This document shows positions 7,272-16,386 of a DNA stretch of 36,984 nt, in pieces. The position numbers and the translations under genes were made by a program. How positions within the stretch are numbered: the first letter of the stretch is position 1; every line of letters starts with the position of its first letter. The stretch comes from Frankia canadensis. Lineage in GTDB: Bacteria > Actinomycetota > Actinomycetes > Frankiales > Frankiaceae. The notes beneath the pieces are model-generated. The model was given only the letters and a program-made list of their open reading frames with translations, did no database searches and was not told the origin of the DNA. The stretch covers positions 1 through 36,984 of the forward strand of contig NZ_FZMO01000401.1 in the NCBI RefSeq assembly GCF_900197875.1, written 5' to 3'.

Positions 7272-7847
7272 TCAGGCGTCGGGCACGGGGCGCAGGGTGT
7301 TGCGGTCGGTGTGGGCCACCGGGGCGCCGGGAACCCGCACGTGGGTGATGGTGGTGGTGGAGTCGTAGGACCAGGTGCCGTCGGGGTTCGCGGTGATCGC
7401 GACCTCGTAGAGCGTGGTCTTCGCGGCCCGGTCGAGGTACGGGTTGGACAGGATGCCGTAGGTGACGGAGCCGAGCTCGGCGCGCAGGGTGAAGCTGGTC
7501 GCGTCGGGCGCGGCGGCACCGCCGGCGATGAGGGTCTGGCCGCGCGGCACCATGAACGAGCGCAGCACGTGGCCGAGCTCGGCGTCCCACAGCCAGTAGC
7601 CGACCTCGGTGTGGAACGGGTTCTCCTCGCCGGTGCGCCAGGCGGCCATCCGGTAGTCGAGGCCGTAGAGGTGCTGGGTGCCGTTGTCGACGGGGCCGAA
7701 CGGCTTGAGGGTGACCCGCTCCCGGTAGGGAGTCGTGATCATCGAGCCCTCGACGTTCCCGAAGGCGACGTCGACGCCCTGGTCACCCTCCCACTCGCCG
7801 GCCAGGGCTGCCAGCGGGCCCCACTCGGGCCCAACCTTCTCGGTCAA
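7272..7847 (-). CDS. Nitrobindin/FABP-like heme-binding beta-barrel protein
   Basis: The product of 191 aa has the nitrobindin-like (DUF1794/THAP4-type) pattern. LAALAGEWEGDQG opens the barrel, VDNGTQHLYGLDYRMAAW and NPFHTEVGYWLW follow, and the C-terminal strand contains VAHTDRNTLRPV. The histidine there (about 179) lies where nitrobindins have the proximal heme ligand. Known family members bind heme and can scavenge or isomerise reactive nitrogen species; the role here is inferred. A TTG at 7847 is taken as the start because GAGGAGG lies 8 nt upstream. A GTG at 7892 in the same frame has no ribosome site. The gene ends the minus-strand run downstream of NifJ, separated by a strong hairpin, so it is probably transcribed alone. 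Confidence 0.68.
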   Translation of the reverse strand: MTEKVGPEWGPLAALAGEWEGDQGVDVAFGNVEGSMITTPYRERVTLKPFGPVDNGTQHLYGLDYRMAAWRTGEENPFHTEVGYWLWDAELGHVLRSFMVPRGQTLIAGGAAAPDATSFTLRAELGSVTYGILSNPYLDRAAKTTLYEVAITANPDGTWSYDSTTTITHVRVPGAPVAHTDRNTLRPVPDA

Positions 7848-7939
7848 CGCCGAAACCTCCTCGTCAGGTCCTGCTGAGCAGAACTGTGCCACCCGCGGGC
7901 CGCGGGTGGGGTCGATACGTGTCTCGCCGAAGCAAGCTC

Positions 7940-7969
7940 ACCGTATGGGTAGGAACCGTATGGGCAGGA
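7940..7969. repeat. 15-bp tandem repeat, two copies
   Basis: ACCGTATGGGTAGGA (7940-7954) is followed directly by ACCGTATGGGCAGGA (7955-7969), one mismatch. It lies upstream of the nitrobindin-like gene and downstream of the NifJ terminator hairpin. It could be a regulator's direct-repeat site or a slippage product. Confidence 0.6.
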
Positions 7970-7996
7970 CATGTCGGACTGGGAAACGGGGAGATC

Positions 7997-8042
7997 GCGC
8001 ACCGGTGCCGAGGGAGCGGGTCAGGCCCCGGCACCGGTGCGC
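7997..8042 (-). terminator. Hairpin terminator after the NifJ gene
   Basis: Bases 7997-8010 pair perfectly with 8029-8042 (14 bp, arm GCGCACCGGTGCCG) around an 18-nt loop. The hairpin begins 17 nt beyond the NifJ stop on the minus strand. No U-tract follows, which is common in high-GC actinobacteria. Confidence 0.65.
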
Positions 8043-8059
8043 CCCGCCACGCGGCTGGG

Positions 8060-11000
8060 TCAGGCCGGCGTGGCGGGCGTGTGGGGCGCCGCCGCCTCGT
8101 GCTCGTAGTTCGCCCAGCGTTCCTCGATGTCCTGCTGGGCGAGTTCGGTCAGGCGGGCGGCGGCGTCGGGGGCGACCGCGCCGAGCCGCGTGAAGCGCGT
8201 CTCGGTCGCGGCGAACTCGGCGAACGGCATCGACGGCTTGCGCGAGTCGAGGCTGAACGGCGCCTCGGACCGCGGGTCGTAGCGGTAGAGCGGCCAGTAG
8301 CCCGAGCGCACGGCGGCGCGCTGGTGGCTGAGGCCCTCGGTCATGTCGATGCCGTGGGCGATGCAGTGGCTGTAGGCGACGATGAGCGACGGGCCCTCCC
8401 AGCTCGCGGCCTCGGTGAACGCGCGCACGGTGTGCCGGTCGTTGGCGCCGAGGGCGACCTGGGCGACGTACACGTCGCCGTAGGCGGCGGCGATGAGGCC
8501 GAGGTCCTTCTTGCGGGTGCGCTTGCCGCCGCCGGCGAACTTCGCGACGGCGCCGCGCGGCGTCGACTTGGACGCCTGCCCGCCCGTGTTCGAGTACACC
8601 TCGGTGTCGAGGACGAGCACGTTGACGTTGCGCCCGGAGGCGAGCACGTGGTCGAGGCCTCCGAAACCGATGTCGTAGGCCCAGCCGTCGCCGCCGACGA
8701 TCCACACCGCCCGCTCGACGAGGTCGTCGAGCAGCGGGTCCAGACGCCTGTAGATCCGCGGATCGGCGGTGGCGGCGGTGGCGGCGGTGGCGAGGCGGCG
8801 GCGCAACTCGGCGACGCGCTCGCGCTGGGCGGCGATGCCGGCGTCGGTGCTCTGGTCGGCGCCGAGGATGTCGTCGACGAGCTGGTCGCCGGTGAGGGCG
8901 GGCGCGACGTCGCGCAGCAGGCGGCGGGCCTCGCGGGCGCGGGCGTCGAGGGCCAGGCGCATGCCCAGGCCGAACTCGGCGTTGTCCTCGAACAGCGAGT
9001 TCGCCCAGGCGGGGCCGCGGCCGTCGGGGCCGGTCGTCCACGGCGTCGTCGGCAGGTTCCCGCCGAAGATCGACGAGCAGCCGGTGGCGTTGGCCACCAC
9101 GATGCGGTCGCCGTAGAGCTGGGTGAGCAGCTTCAGGTAGGGCGACTCGCCGCAGCCGGCGCAGGCCCCGGAGAACTCGAACAGCGGCAGCCGCAGCTGC
9201 GAGCCGCGCACGTCGTCGCCGGGCACCAGGGTCGGGTCGAACGCCGGCAGCGTCTCGAAGAACGCCCAGCCGGCGCGCTCCTCCGCCAGGCGCGGCGCGG
9301 CGTCGACCATGTCGAGGGCCCTGTGCTCGCGGTCGTCCTTGCTGACGGCCGGGCACACCTTCGCGCACAGGCTGCACCCGGTGCAGTCGTCCGGGGCGAC
9401 CTGAACGCTCACCCGCAGCCCGGCCAGGTCCTTCTCCTTCGGCTCCCGCGACTTGAAGGTGGCGGGCGCGTCGGCGAGCAGCGCCGGGTCGTAGGCGCTC
9501 ATCCGGATCGCGGCGTGCGGGCAGACCATCGCGCACTTGCCGCAGTTGATGCACAGCTCGGCGTCCCAGACGGGCAGCTCGCGGGCGATGGCGCGCTTCT
9601 CGTAGCGGGCCGTTCCGACCGGGAAGGTCCCGTCGACCGGCAGGGCGCTGACGGGCAGCAGGTCCCCCTCCCCCGCCATGATCCGCGCGGTGACCTCCTT
9701 CACGAACACCGGCACGTCCGCGGCGGCGCCCCCGACACCGGCACCGTCGAGCAGGCCTGTCTCTGCGCCGACGGCGACGCCGAGCCGGCGCGCCGGGCGG
9801 TGGCCGACCGTCCGCTCACGCAGATCCACCTCGGCGAGCGCGCCGAGGGAGGCGTCGACGGCGGCGTAGTTGCGGGCGAGCACCGCCTCACCGCGCTTGC
9901 CCTGGGCGACGCGGATCGCGTCCTTGACCGCCGCCACCGCCTTCGCCGGCTCCAGCAGGCCGGACAGGGCCAGGTAGCAGGTCTGCAGGACGGGGCTGAC
10001 GATGCCGGGCAGGCCCGCCTCGCGGGCGACCCGGTCGGCGTCGACGACGAACAGCCGCCCGCCGCCGTCGAGCAGATGGCGCTGCGCGTTCGTCGGCAGG
10101 TGCGCCCACACCTCGTCCGCGCCGTACGGGCTGTTGATGAGCACGGTGGCGCCGGGCGCGGCGACGGCGAGCACGTCGACCCGCTCCAGCAGCGAGAACT
10201 GGTGCACGCCGACGTACTGGGCGTCCCGGATCAGCCAGGGGGCGTCGATGGGCCGCGGGGACAGCCGCAGGTGCGAGACGGTCATCGACCCGGACTTCTT
10301 CGAGTCGAAGACGAAGTAGGCCTGGGCGTGCAGGTCGGTGTGGTCGGCGACGATGCCGGCGGTGGCCCGGGTGGCGCCGACGGTGCCGTCGCTGCCCAGG
10401 CCGTAGTACACGGCGCGGCGCACGTCGCCGGGCTCGCCGAAGTCGGCGTCGTCGACGGGCGGCAGCGACAGGTGGGTGACGTCGTCGTGGATGCCGACGG
10501 TGATCTCGCGGCGCGGCTCGTCCCGGGCGAGCTCGGCGAACACCGCCGCGGCCATCTCCGGGGTGAACTCCTTCGACGCGAGCCCGTAGCGACCGCCGAT
10601 GACCCGCGGCATCGGCGCCGGCCCCGTCCGCTCGGCGAGGGCGGCGAGGACGTCGAGGCGCAGCGGCTCGCCGACGGACCCCGGCTCCTTCGTCCGGTCG
10701 AGGACGGCGACGGCGCGCACGGTCGCGGGCATGGCGGCGAGCAGCGCGGCGGTGTCGAACGGCCGGTAGAGACGGATCTGCACACAGCCGACCCGTTCGC
10801 CGCGGGCGACGAGCGCGTCGACGGCGTCACGCACCGCGGAGCGCCCCGAACCCATGATGACCACGACCCGCTCGGCCTGCGGATGACCGTGGTACTCGAC
10901 GATCCGGTAGCGCCGTCCGGTGGCCGCGGCGAGGGAGTCCATCGCCTGCTGGACGAGTGCCGGGACGGCGGCGTGGTAGACGTTGGCGGCCTCGCGGGCC

Positions 11001-11674
11001 TGGAAGAACGTGTCCGGGTCCTGGGTGGTGCCGCGGATGACGGGATGGTCGGGGTTCAGCGCCCGGCGGCGGTGGGCCTCGATGTGGCCGGCGTCGAACA
11101 GGGCATCGAGGGTCGTGTCGTCGATCTCGGTGACCTCGCCGAGCTCGTGCGAGGTGCGGAAGCCGTCGAAGAAGTGCAGGAACGGGACCCGGCTGGCCAG
11201 GGTGGCCGCGTGCGCGACGGCGGCGAGGTCGTGCGCCTCCTGCGGGGAGGCGGAGGCGAGCATCGCGAAGCCGGTCGTGCGGGCGGCCATCACGTCGCTG
11301 TGGTCACCGAAGATGGACAGCGCGTGGGTGGCGATCGTGCGGGCGGCGACGTGCAGGACCATCGGCGTGAGCTCGCCGGCGATCTTGAACATGTTCGGCA
11401 GCATCAGCAGCAGGCCCTGCGACGCGGTGAACGTCGTGGACAGCGCCCCGGCCTGCAGCGCGCCGTGCACGGCGCCGGCCGCGCCGCCCTCGCTCTGCAG
11501 CTGCACGACCTCGGGGACGGCGCCCCACAGGTTGGGCCGTCCCTTCGCCGCCCAGGCGTCGGCGAGTTCGCCCATCGCGGACGCCGGGGTGATCGGGTAG
11601 ATCGCGATCACCTCGCTCGCCCGGTAGGCCACGGACGTTGCGGCCTCGTTCCCATCGATCGTCTTCTGACCCAT
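8060..11674 (-). CDS. nifJ: Pyruvate:ferredoxin (flavodoxin) oxidoreductase, single-chain
   Basis: The product of about 1204 aa matches the single-chain homodimeric enzyme that converts pyruvate and CoA to acetyl-CoA, CO2 and reduced ferredoxin or flavodoxin. In order: the pyrimidine-binding domain with YPITP (26-30); the central transketolase-like and CoA domains; a two-cluster ferredoxin insert with CINCGKCAMVCP (Cys 708, 711, 714, 718) and CTGCSLCAKVCP (Cys 764, 767, 770, 774); then the TPP domain with CAGCGESP (Cys 838, 841) and IVGGDGWAYDIGFGGLDHV; and the late conserved Cys in SHCIAHGIDMTEGL. All cluster ligands are present. The ATG at 11674 gives the normal N-terminus MGQKTIDGNEA; only a weak ribosome site (GGCGAGGCGA) is visible. 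It is divergent from nadE with 119 bp between. It could supply low-potential electrons, for example to nitrogenase in a Frankia-like host, but no nif gene is nearby. Confidence 0.95.
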   Translation of the reverse strand: MGQKTIDGNEAATSVAYRASEVIAIYPITPASAMGELADAWAAKGRPNLWGAVPEVVQLQSEGGAAGAVHGALQAGALSTTFTASQGLLLMLPNMFKIAGELTPMVLHVAARTIATHALSIFGDHSDVMAARTTGFAMLASASPQEAHDLAAVAHAATLASRVPFLHFFDGFRTSHELGEVTEIDDTTLDALFDAGHIEAHRRRALNPDHPVIRGTTQDPDTFFQAREAANVYHAAVPALVQQAMDSLAAATGRRYRIVEYHGHPQAERVVVIMGSGRSAVRDAVDALVARGERVGCVQIRLYRPFDTAALLAAMPATVRAVAVLDRTKEPGSVGEPLRLDVLAALAERTGPAPMPRVIGGRYGLASKEFTPEMAAAVFAELARDEPRREITVGIHDDVTHLSLPPVDDADFGEPGDVRRAVYYGLGSDGTVGATRATAGIVADHTDLHAQAYFVFDSKKSGSMTVSHLRLSPRPIDAPWLIRDAQYVGVHQFSLLERVDVLAVAAPGATVLINSPYGADEVWAHLPTNAQRHLLDGGGRLFVVDADRVAREAGLPGIVSPVLQTCYLALSGLLEPAKAVAAVKDAIRVAQGKRGEAVLARNYAAVDASLGALAEVDLRERTVGHRPARRLGVAVGAETGLLDGAGVGGAAADVPVFVKEVTARIMAGEGDLLPVSALPVDGTFPVGTARYEKRAIARELPVWDAELCINCGKCAMVCPHAAIRMSAYDPALLADAPATFKSREPKEKDLAGLRVSVQVAPDDCTGCSLCAKVCPAVSKDDREHRALDMVDAAPRLAEERAGWAFFETLPAFDPTLVPGDDVRGSQLRLPLFEFSGACAGCGESPYLKLLTQLYGDRIVVANATGCSSIFGGNLPTTPWTTGPDGRGPAWANSLFEDNAEFGLGMRLALDARAREARRLLRDVAPALTGDQLVDDILGADQSTDAGIAAQRERVAELRRRLATAATAATADPRIYRRLDPLLDDLVERAVWIVGGDGWAYDIGFGGLDHVLASGRNVNVLVLDTEVYSNTGGQASKSTPRGAVAKFAGGGKRTRKKDLGLIAAAYGDVYVAQVALGANDRHTVRAFTEAASWEGPSLIVAYSHCIAHGIDMTEGLSHQRAAVRSGYWPLYRYDPRSEAPFSLDSRKPSMPFAEFAATETRFTRLGAVAPDAAARLTELAQQDIEERWANYEHEAAAPHTPATPA

Positions 11675-11780
11675 GCCGTCCAGGGTCGCCTCGCCGATGC
11701 GGCGGAGACGAGGGACCTCCTTCCCCCGTCGGCGGCCGGAAGAGCCCGGCACGATCGCGCCTCCCGGTTGCACCGGCCGG

Positions 11781-11786
11781 TAGCGT
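11781..11786 (+). promoter_or_regulatory. -10 box for a probably leaderless nadE transcript
   Basis: TAGCGT lies exactly 7 nt before the nadE GTG, and no purine-rich ribosome site is present. In actinobacteria this arrangement usually means transcription starts at the start codon. Confidence 0.45.
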
Positions 11787-11793
11787 CGGGTGC

Positions 11794-13878
11794 GTGAGCC
11801 AGGGCGAGTCGGGAAGCGGACGGGATTTCGGCGCCATCCACAGCCACGGGCTGGTGCGCGTCGCGGCGGCGACGCCGCTGGTGGCGACGGCGGATCCGGC
11901 GCGCAATGCCGAGGCGACGATCGCGCTGGCCCTGGAGGCGGGCGCGGCCGGCGTGGACGTCGTCGTCTACCCGGAGCTGGGCCTGTCCGCCTACGCGCTC
12001 GACGATCTGCACATGCAGGAGGCGCTGCTCGGCGAGGTCGAGCGCGCCGTGGCCACGGTGTGTGAGGCGAGCGCGGAGCTCGGGCCGGTGCTGCTGGTCG
12101 GGGCGCCGCTGCGGCGCGGCGGGCGGCTCTACAACACGGCGCTGGTGATCTCGCGCGGGCGGCTGCTCGGCGTCGTACCGAAGACCTACCTGCCGAACTC
12201 GCGGGAGTACTACGAGAAGCGCTGGTTCGCCTCGGGCGCGGGCACCGACGGGGGTGAGATCACGGTGGCGGGGCGCACGGCGCCGTTCGGGACGGACCTC
12301 GTCTTCGCCGCCTCCGACCTCGCCGATCTGGTCGTCGGGGTGGAGATCTGCGAGGACTACTGGGCGCCGGTGCCGCCGTCGTCGTTCGCGGCGCTGGCCG
12401 GGGCGACGCTGCTGGCGAACCTGTCGGCGTCGAACATCGTCGTCGGCAAGGCGGCGGTGCGCGCGTCGCTGTCCGCGGCGCAGTCGGTGCGGGCGATGGC
12501 GGCCTACGTGTACTCGGCGGCGGGGACCGGCGAGAGCACGACGGACCTGGCCTGGGACGGGCAGGGCACGATCCACGAGCTCGGGGACCTGCTCGCCGAG
12601 TCGGAGCGGTTCGCCGACGGGCCGCAGCTCGTCGTCGCCGACGTCGACCTCGCCCGGGTGCGCCTGGAGCGGATGCGCACGCCGACGTTCGGGGACGCGG
12701 CGGTGTTCGCTGGGGAGCCGTCACGGCGTTTTCGCACGGTCCGGTTCGATCACCGGCCGCACCGGCGGGACGTCGGGCTGCGCCGTCACCAGCGGCGGTT
12801 CCCGTTCGTGCCGGACACCCCCGAGCGGCTCGACCTCGACTGCTACGAGGCGTTCAACATCCAGGTGCACGGGCTGGTGCGCCGGGTGCGGGCGACCGGC
12901 GGCGGCCGGATGGTGATCGGCGTGTCCGGTGGGCTGGACTCGACACACGCGCTGATCGTCGCGGCGAAGGCGTGTGACCTGCTCGGCGTGCCGCGCACGT
13001 CGATCCTGGGGTACACGCTGCCCGGCTTCGCGACGTCGGAGGAGACGAAGGCGAACGCGTGGGCGTTGATGCGGGCGCTCGGGGTGACAGCGGCGGAGAT
13101 CGACATCCGCCCGGCGGCGCGCCAGCTGCTGGGTGACCTCGGGCATCCGGCGGCGGCCGGGGCGGCCCAGTACGACATCACCTACGAGAACGTGCAGGCC
13201 GGGCTGCGCACCGACTACCTGTTCCGGCTCGCGAACCTGCAGGGCGGGTTCGTCGTCGGCACCGGCGACCTCAGCGAACTGGCGCTGGGCTGGTGCACGT
13301 ACGGCGTCGGCGACCAGATGAGCCACTACGCCGTCAACGCCGGCGTCCCGAAGACGCTGATCCAGTACCTGATCCGCTGGACGGTCAGCTCCGGGCAGGT
13401 CGACGACGCCACCGGCCGGCTGCTCACCGCGATCCTGGACACCGAGATCTCCCCGGAGCTGGTGCCCGCCGACGCCGAGACCGGCGCGATGCAGAGCACC
13501 CAGGACCGGATCGGCCCCTACGAGCTGCACGACTTCTTCCTGTTCCACGTGCTGCGCTACGGGCTGCCGCCGTCGACGGTGGCGTTCCTCGCCTGGCACG
13601 CCTGGCGCGACGCGGGCACCGCCGGCTGGCCCGCCGGCTTCCCCGCCGCGGACCGGCACGCCTACGACCTGCCGACGATCGAGCGCTGGCTGCGGGAGTT
13701 CCTGGTCCGTTTCTTCGCCGTGTCGCAGTTCAAGCGCTCGGCGCTGCCGAACGGCCCGAAGGTCTCCTTCGGCGGCTCCCTGTCCCCCCGTGGCGACTGG
13801 CGAGCCCCCTCCGACGCGAGCGCCGCCGCCTGGCTCGCCGAACTCGACCGCAACGGCCCACGGCGCCAGCGGGGCTAG
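11794..13878 (+). CDS. nadE: Glutamine-dependent NAD+ synthetase
   Basis: The product of 694 aa has the two-domain form found in mycobacteria. An N-terminal nitrilase-type glutaminase carries E61 (YPELGLSAY), K130 (VPKTYLPN) and C186 (VEICEDYW) as catalytic residues. A C-terminal ATP-pyrophosphatase synthetase domain carries the P-loop SGGLDST (378-384), then GTGDLSELALGW and the tail SQFKRSALPNGPKVS. It makes NAD+ from deamido-NAD, ATP and glutamine-derived ammonia passed through a tunnel. The GTG at 11794 fits the family N-terminus (HSHGLVRVAAA) and the -10 box 7 nt upstream; the longer frame upstream overlaps the NifJ leader. Its TAG stop shares the tetranucleotide CTAG with the stop of the convergent MFS gene. 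Confidence 0.95.
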   Translation: MSQGESGSGRDFGAIHSHGLVRVAAATPLVATADPARNAEATIALALEAGAAGVDVVVYPELGLSAYALDDLHMQEALLGEVERAVATVCEASAELGPVLLVGAPLRRGGRLYNTALVISRGRLLGVVPKTYLPNSREYYEKRWFASGAGTDGGEITVAGRTAPFGTDLVFAASDLADLVVGVEICEDYWAPVPPSSFAALAGATLLANLSASNIVVGKAAVRASLSAAQSVRAMAAYVYSAAGTGESTTDLAWDGQGTIHELGDLLAESERFADGPQLVVADVDLARVRLERMRTPTFGDAAVFAGEPSRRFRTVRFDHRPHRRDVGLRRHQRRFPFVPDTPERLDLDCYEAFNIQVHGLVRRVRATGGGRMVIGVSGGLDSTHALIVAAKACDLLGVPRTSILGYTLPGFATSEETKANAWALMRALGVTAAEIDIRPAARQLLGDLGHPAAAGAAQYDITYENVQAGLRTDYLFRLANLQGGFVVGTGDLSELALGWCTYGVGDQMSHYAVNAGVPKTLIQYLIRWTVSSGQVDDATGRLLTAILDTEISPELVPADAETGAMQSTQDRIGPYELHDFFLFHVLRYGLPPSTVAFLAWHAWRDAGTAGWPAGFPAADRHAYDLPTIERWLREFLVRFFAVSQFKRSALPNGPKVSFGGSLSPRGDWRAPSDASAAAWLAELDRNGPRRQRG

Positions 13879-15386
13879 CGGGGCTCCGGCGGGAGGCCGG
13901 GGTGGCGGCGGGCGGCGAGGACCGCGGCGCCGCCGGCCGCGGCGAGAACGGCGGCGACCAGGTAGGCGACGACGAACGGCCCGGCATGCACCGCGTCGCC
14001 GACGATCGCCGACAGCAGGCTCATCCCGATCACCGCGCCGATCTGCAGCGAGGTCTGCTGCAGGGAGCTGGCCAGGCCGAAGCTGTCGGCGGGTGCGGCG
14101 TTGCCGGTGATGACCAGCAGCGGCGGCTGCGCGTGCCCGAACGCCAGCCCGCTGACGATCAGCCCGGCGATGACGACGCCCAGCAGGTCAAGGCGGGTGC
14201 CCAGCGCCAGCAGGACGAGGGCGATCGCGTACCCGGCGCCGGCGACGGCGGCGAGCGTCCGGGCCGACATGACCCCGCCGAGCCGGCTCGCCGACGGCGC
14301 GGCCAGCGCGATCGACAGCGTGCGGGCCATCGTCACCACCGACGTCAGCGCCACCGACAGCCCGAACACGCCTTCCAGGAGCAGCGGGGTGACCAGGAAG
14401 TTCCCCAGGTGCGCCGCGCCGAAGAGGAACGAACTGGCGCCGGCGGCGCGGATGTCGCGCTCGACGAGCAGCTCGGTGGGGATCACCGGCGTGCGGGTAC
14501 GCCGCTCGACGAGCATGAGCAGCCACAGCAGCAGCGGGACGGCGACCAGCAGGCCGATGACGATCGGCCGGAACCCCCAGCTGGCGGCCCGGTTGACGCC
14601 GAACGTCAACGCGAACGTGGCCGCCGCGAGTACGACGGCGCCGGCGCGGTCCAGGGTGATCCCGCGGTCGCCACTGTCGTGCGGCAGGATCCGCGCCGCC
14701 GCGACCAGTGCACCGAGCGCCAGCGCCGCCTGGATGAGGAACAGCGGCCGCCAGCCGATCGAGTCGATCACCAGGCCGCCGACCGCGAGCCCCGTCACCG
14801 ACGCCCCCGACAGCACCCCCGACGCCATCGCCGAGGGCCGGACCCGCTCCTGCGGCGGGAAGGCGTGGAACAGCATCGCGAACGACGCCGGAATCGTCGC
14901 CGCGCCCGCCACCTGCGCCGCCGCCCGGAACGCGATGAGCGAGAGCGGATCCCAGGCCACCGCCGTGGCCACCGAGAACACCACGGCGAGCACCGAGCCG
15001 ACGAGGAACGTGCGCCGATGGCCGCGGATGTCGCCGACCCGGCCGAGGATCGGCATGGCCACCGCCTGGGCGAGCATCGCCCCGGTCACAGACCAGGCGA
15101 TGAGGTCGACGCTGCTGTGCAGATCACCCGCCACCGTGCGGATCGACACGGACAGCACCGTCGCCGTGAACGTCGTCGCGAACATCCCCGCCAGGCACAC
15201 ATAGAGGATCAGCCGCCGGTCAGGATCTCCGCCGGCGCGCGGGGACGAATTCCGCGAATATGCCGGATTTTTCGCTTCTGCAGCGGAAACGGCCTGAATC
15301 GTCGTCTCTTCGGCCGCGACCACCGGCCGGGGCGCGGGCGGTGGGGTCGGGATGGCTCGCCGCGGGTCCTGGTCCTGCGTGAACAC
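13875..15386 (-). CDS. MFS transporter, DHA2-like drug exporter
   Basis: The product of 503 aa is a major facilitator with many hydrophobic segments, consistent with the 14-helix DHA2 group of proton-coupled drug exporters. The first helix begins near LILYVCLAGMFATTFTATVL. The loop between helices 2 and 3 carries GRVGDIRGHRRTFLVG, the family's G-x3-D-x2-G-R-R-type motif. The first 55 residues are a proline- and alanine-rich cytoplasmic tail. The GTG at 15386 is chosen because GGAGGGGAG lies 5 nt upstream. The stop overlaps that of nadE. No regulator gene is adjacent. The substrate cannot be predicted. Confidence 0.88.
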   Translation of the reverse strand: MFTQDQDPRRAIPTPPPAPRPVVAAEETTIQAVSAAEAKNPAYSRNSSPRAGGDPDRRLILYVCLAGMFATTFTATVLSVSIRTVAGDLHSSVDLIAWSVTGAMLAQAVAMPILGRVGDIRGHRRTFLVGSVLAVVFSVATAVAWDPLSLIAFRAAAQVAGAATIPASFAMLFHAFPPQERVRPSAMASGVLSGASVTGLAVGGLVIDSIGWRPLFLIQAALALGALVAAARILPHDSGDRGITLDRAGAVVLAAATFALTFGVNRAASWGFRPIVIGLLVAVPLLLWLLMLVERRTRTPVIPTELLVERDIRAAGASSFLFGAAHLGNFLVTPLLLEGVFGLSVALTSVVTMARTLSIALAAPSASRLGGVMSARTLAAVAGAGYAIALVLLALGTRLDLLGVVIAGLIVSGLAFGHAQPPLLVITGNAAPADSFGLASSLQQTSLQIGAVIGMSLLSAIVGDAVHAGPFVVAYLVAAVLAAAGGAAVLAARRHPGLPPEPR

Positions 15387-15450
15387 CCGAACTCCCCTCC
15401 AGCACCCGCGCCGCAAACCCTCCGATCGTCAACTGTCGGTCCGCGTCAGC

Positions 15451-15462
15451 GCAACCAGTTGC
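15451..15462. promoter_or_regulatory. Short inverted repeat upstream of the MFS gene
   Basis: GCAACCAGTTGC is a 5-2-5 inverted repeat 65 bp upstream of the MFS start, in the only non-coding stretch between it and the lipoprotein gene. A repressor site is possible, but the element is short. Confidence 0.3.
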
Positions 15463-15524
15463 TCCGTGCTCGTCCCGTTGTTATTGGGTGGCGCTGATCT
15501 GTGCCCGCTACATCCCTTTGGAGG

Positions 15525-16178
15525 CTATTTCGGATAGGCGGCGAAGGCCATGATCCACGTGCCGGGATGGGTGGCGCCGGACTGGTCGAGGACGGGGCCG
15601 GCGTCCCAGGTGAGCGGCGTCGAGGTGGTGGTGTCGGGCGGGGTGACGAGGACACGGACCGCGTCGAACGCGCCGTCCGCGCCCGGTGAGACGGTCAGGT
15701 AGCGCAGGTTCGCCCGGGTCTGCCCGCCCGGGGCGAGCACGATCCGGCTGGGCCGGACGAGTGGTGAGCGCACCACGTCGTAGGTGGACCCGTCTCGCGC
15801 TACCAGCTCGACGCCCGGATACCCGGTGACGGCGCAGCTCCGCGACGACCGGTTCGTGAGGATCACCGGGCGCTCGTGCTGGTCGCCCGTGTTCACGTGG
15901 GCCGCCCCGAGCGTCACGGTCAACTCCCCCGCCGCGCATCGCGCCGCCGCCCGTCCGGCCGGCGCCGCCGAGCCTCCGCCGACAGCCGCCGTCACTCCGG
16001 TCGCCGTGGCCCCGGTGGCCCCGGGCGCTGTCGTGCTCGGTCCCGGTCCCGCGGGACCCGACCCGCTCACGGTCGCGGCGGTCGAGCCGCCACAGGCAGC
16101 AAGCGAAACGCCGAGCAGAACCGCCAGCGGCCCGGCCGCCGCACCGGCGACGGCGGAGCGAAGCGGGAGACGTCGCAT
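15525..16178 (-). CDS. Secreted lipoprotein with DUF4232 domain
   Basis: The product of 217 aa begins with a lipoprotein signal peptide: arginines at 2, 3 and 7, a hydrophobic core, and lipobox LAAC with Cys29 as the lipidated residue. A Gly/Thr/Pro/Ala-rich linker runs to about 75. The rest fits DUF4232, with AAGELTVTLGAAHVNTGDQH, VILTNRSSRSCAVTGYPGVE and a late APGGQTRANLRY segment. Proteins of this type sit on the outer face of the actinobacterial membrane; their function is not known. Cys79 and Cys115 may form a disulfide. The ATG at 16178 has GAGGA 4 nt upstream. Confidence 0.82.
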   Translation of the reverse strand: MRRLPLRSAVAGAAAGPLAVLLGVSLAACGGSTAATVSGSGPAGPGPSTTAPGATGATATGVTAAVGGGSAAPAGRAAARCAAGELTVTLGAAHVNTGDQHERPVILTNRSSRSCAVTGYPGVELVARDGSTYDVVRSPLVRPSRIVLAPGGQTRANLRYLTVSPGADGAFDAVRVLVTPPDTTTSTPLTWDAGPVLDQSGATHPGTWIMAFAAYPK

Positions 16179-16386
16179 CGCGCGTCCTCATCCTCAGGAG
16201 CCCGCGATCTCCACGCCACACGCCACCGCCGCCGACCAGCGCGGGCTCCGACCACCCGGCGACGCCACGCAGCGTATGCGCCCCATCAACCTCCGGCAGA
16301 TCGGAAGCGCGACACCCCCGCGTCACCCGTGTAGTCGGCCAGCCGACGCCGCCGCGGCGCCGCGCGAGCGGTCCCGCCCAGGAAGC

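Noticed and set aside
7886..11797. A 1303-codon open frame on the plus strand opposite the NifJ gene
   Set aside because: The translation is rich in Arg, Gly, Val and Asp with no domain pattern, and the minus strand encodes a complete NifJ with all cluster ligands. Long antisense frames are common in very GC-rich DNA.
13293..15497. A 734-codon plus-strand frame across nadE and the MFS gene
   Set aside because: Highly charged low-complexity translation opposite a clear membrane transporter.
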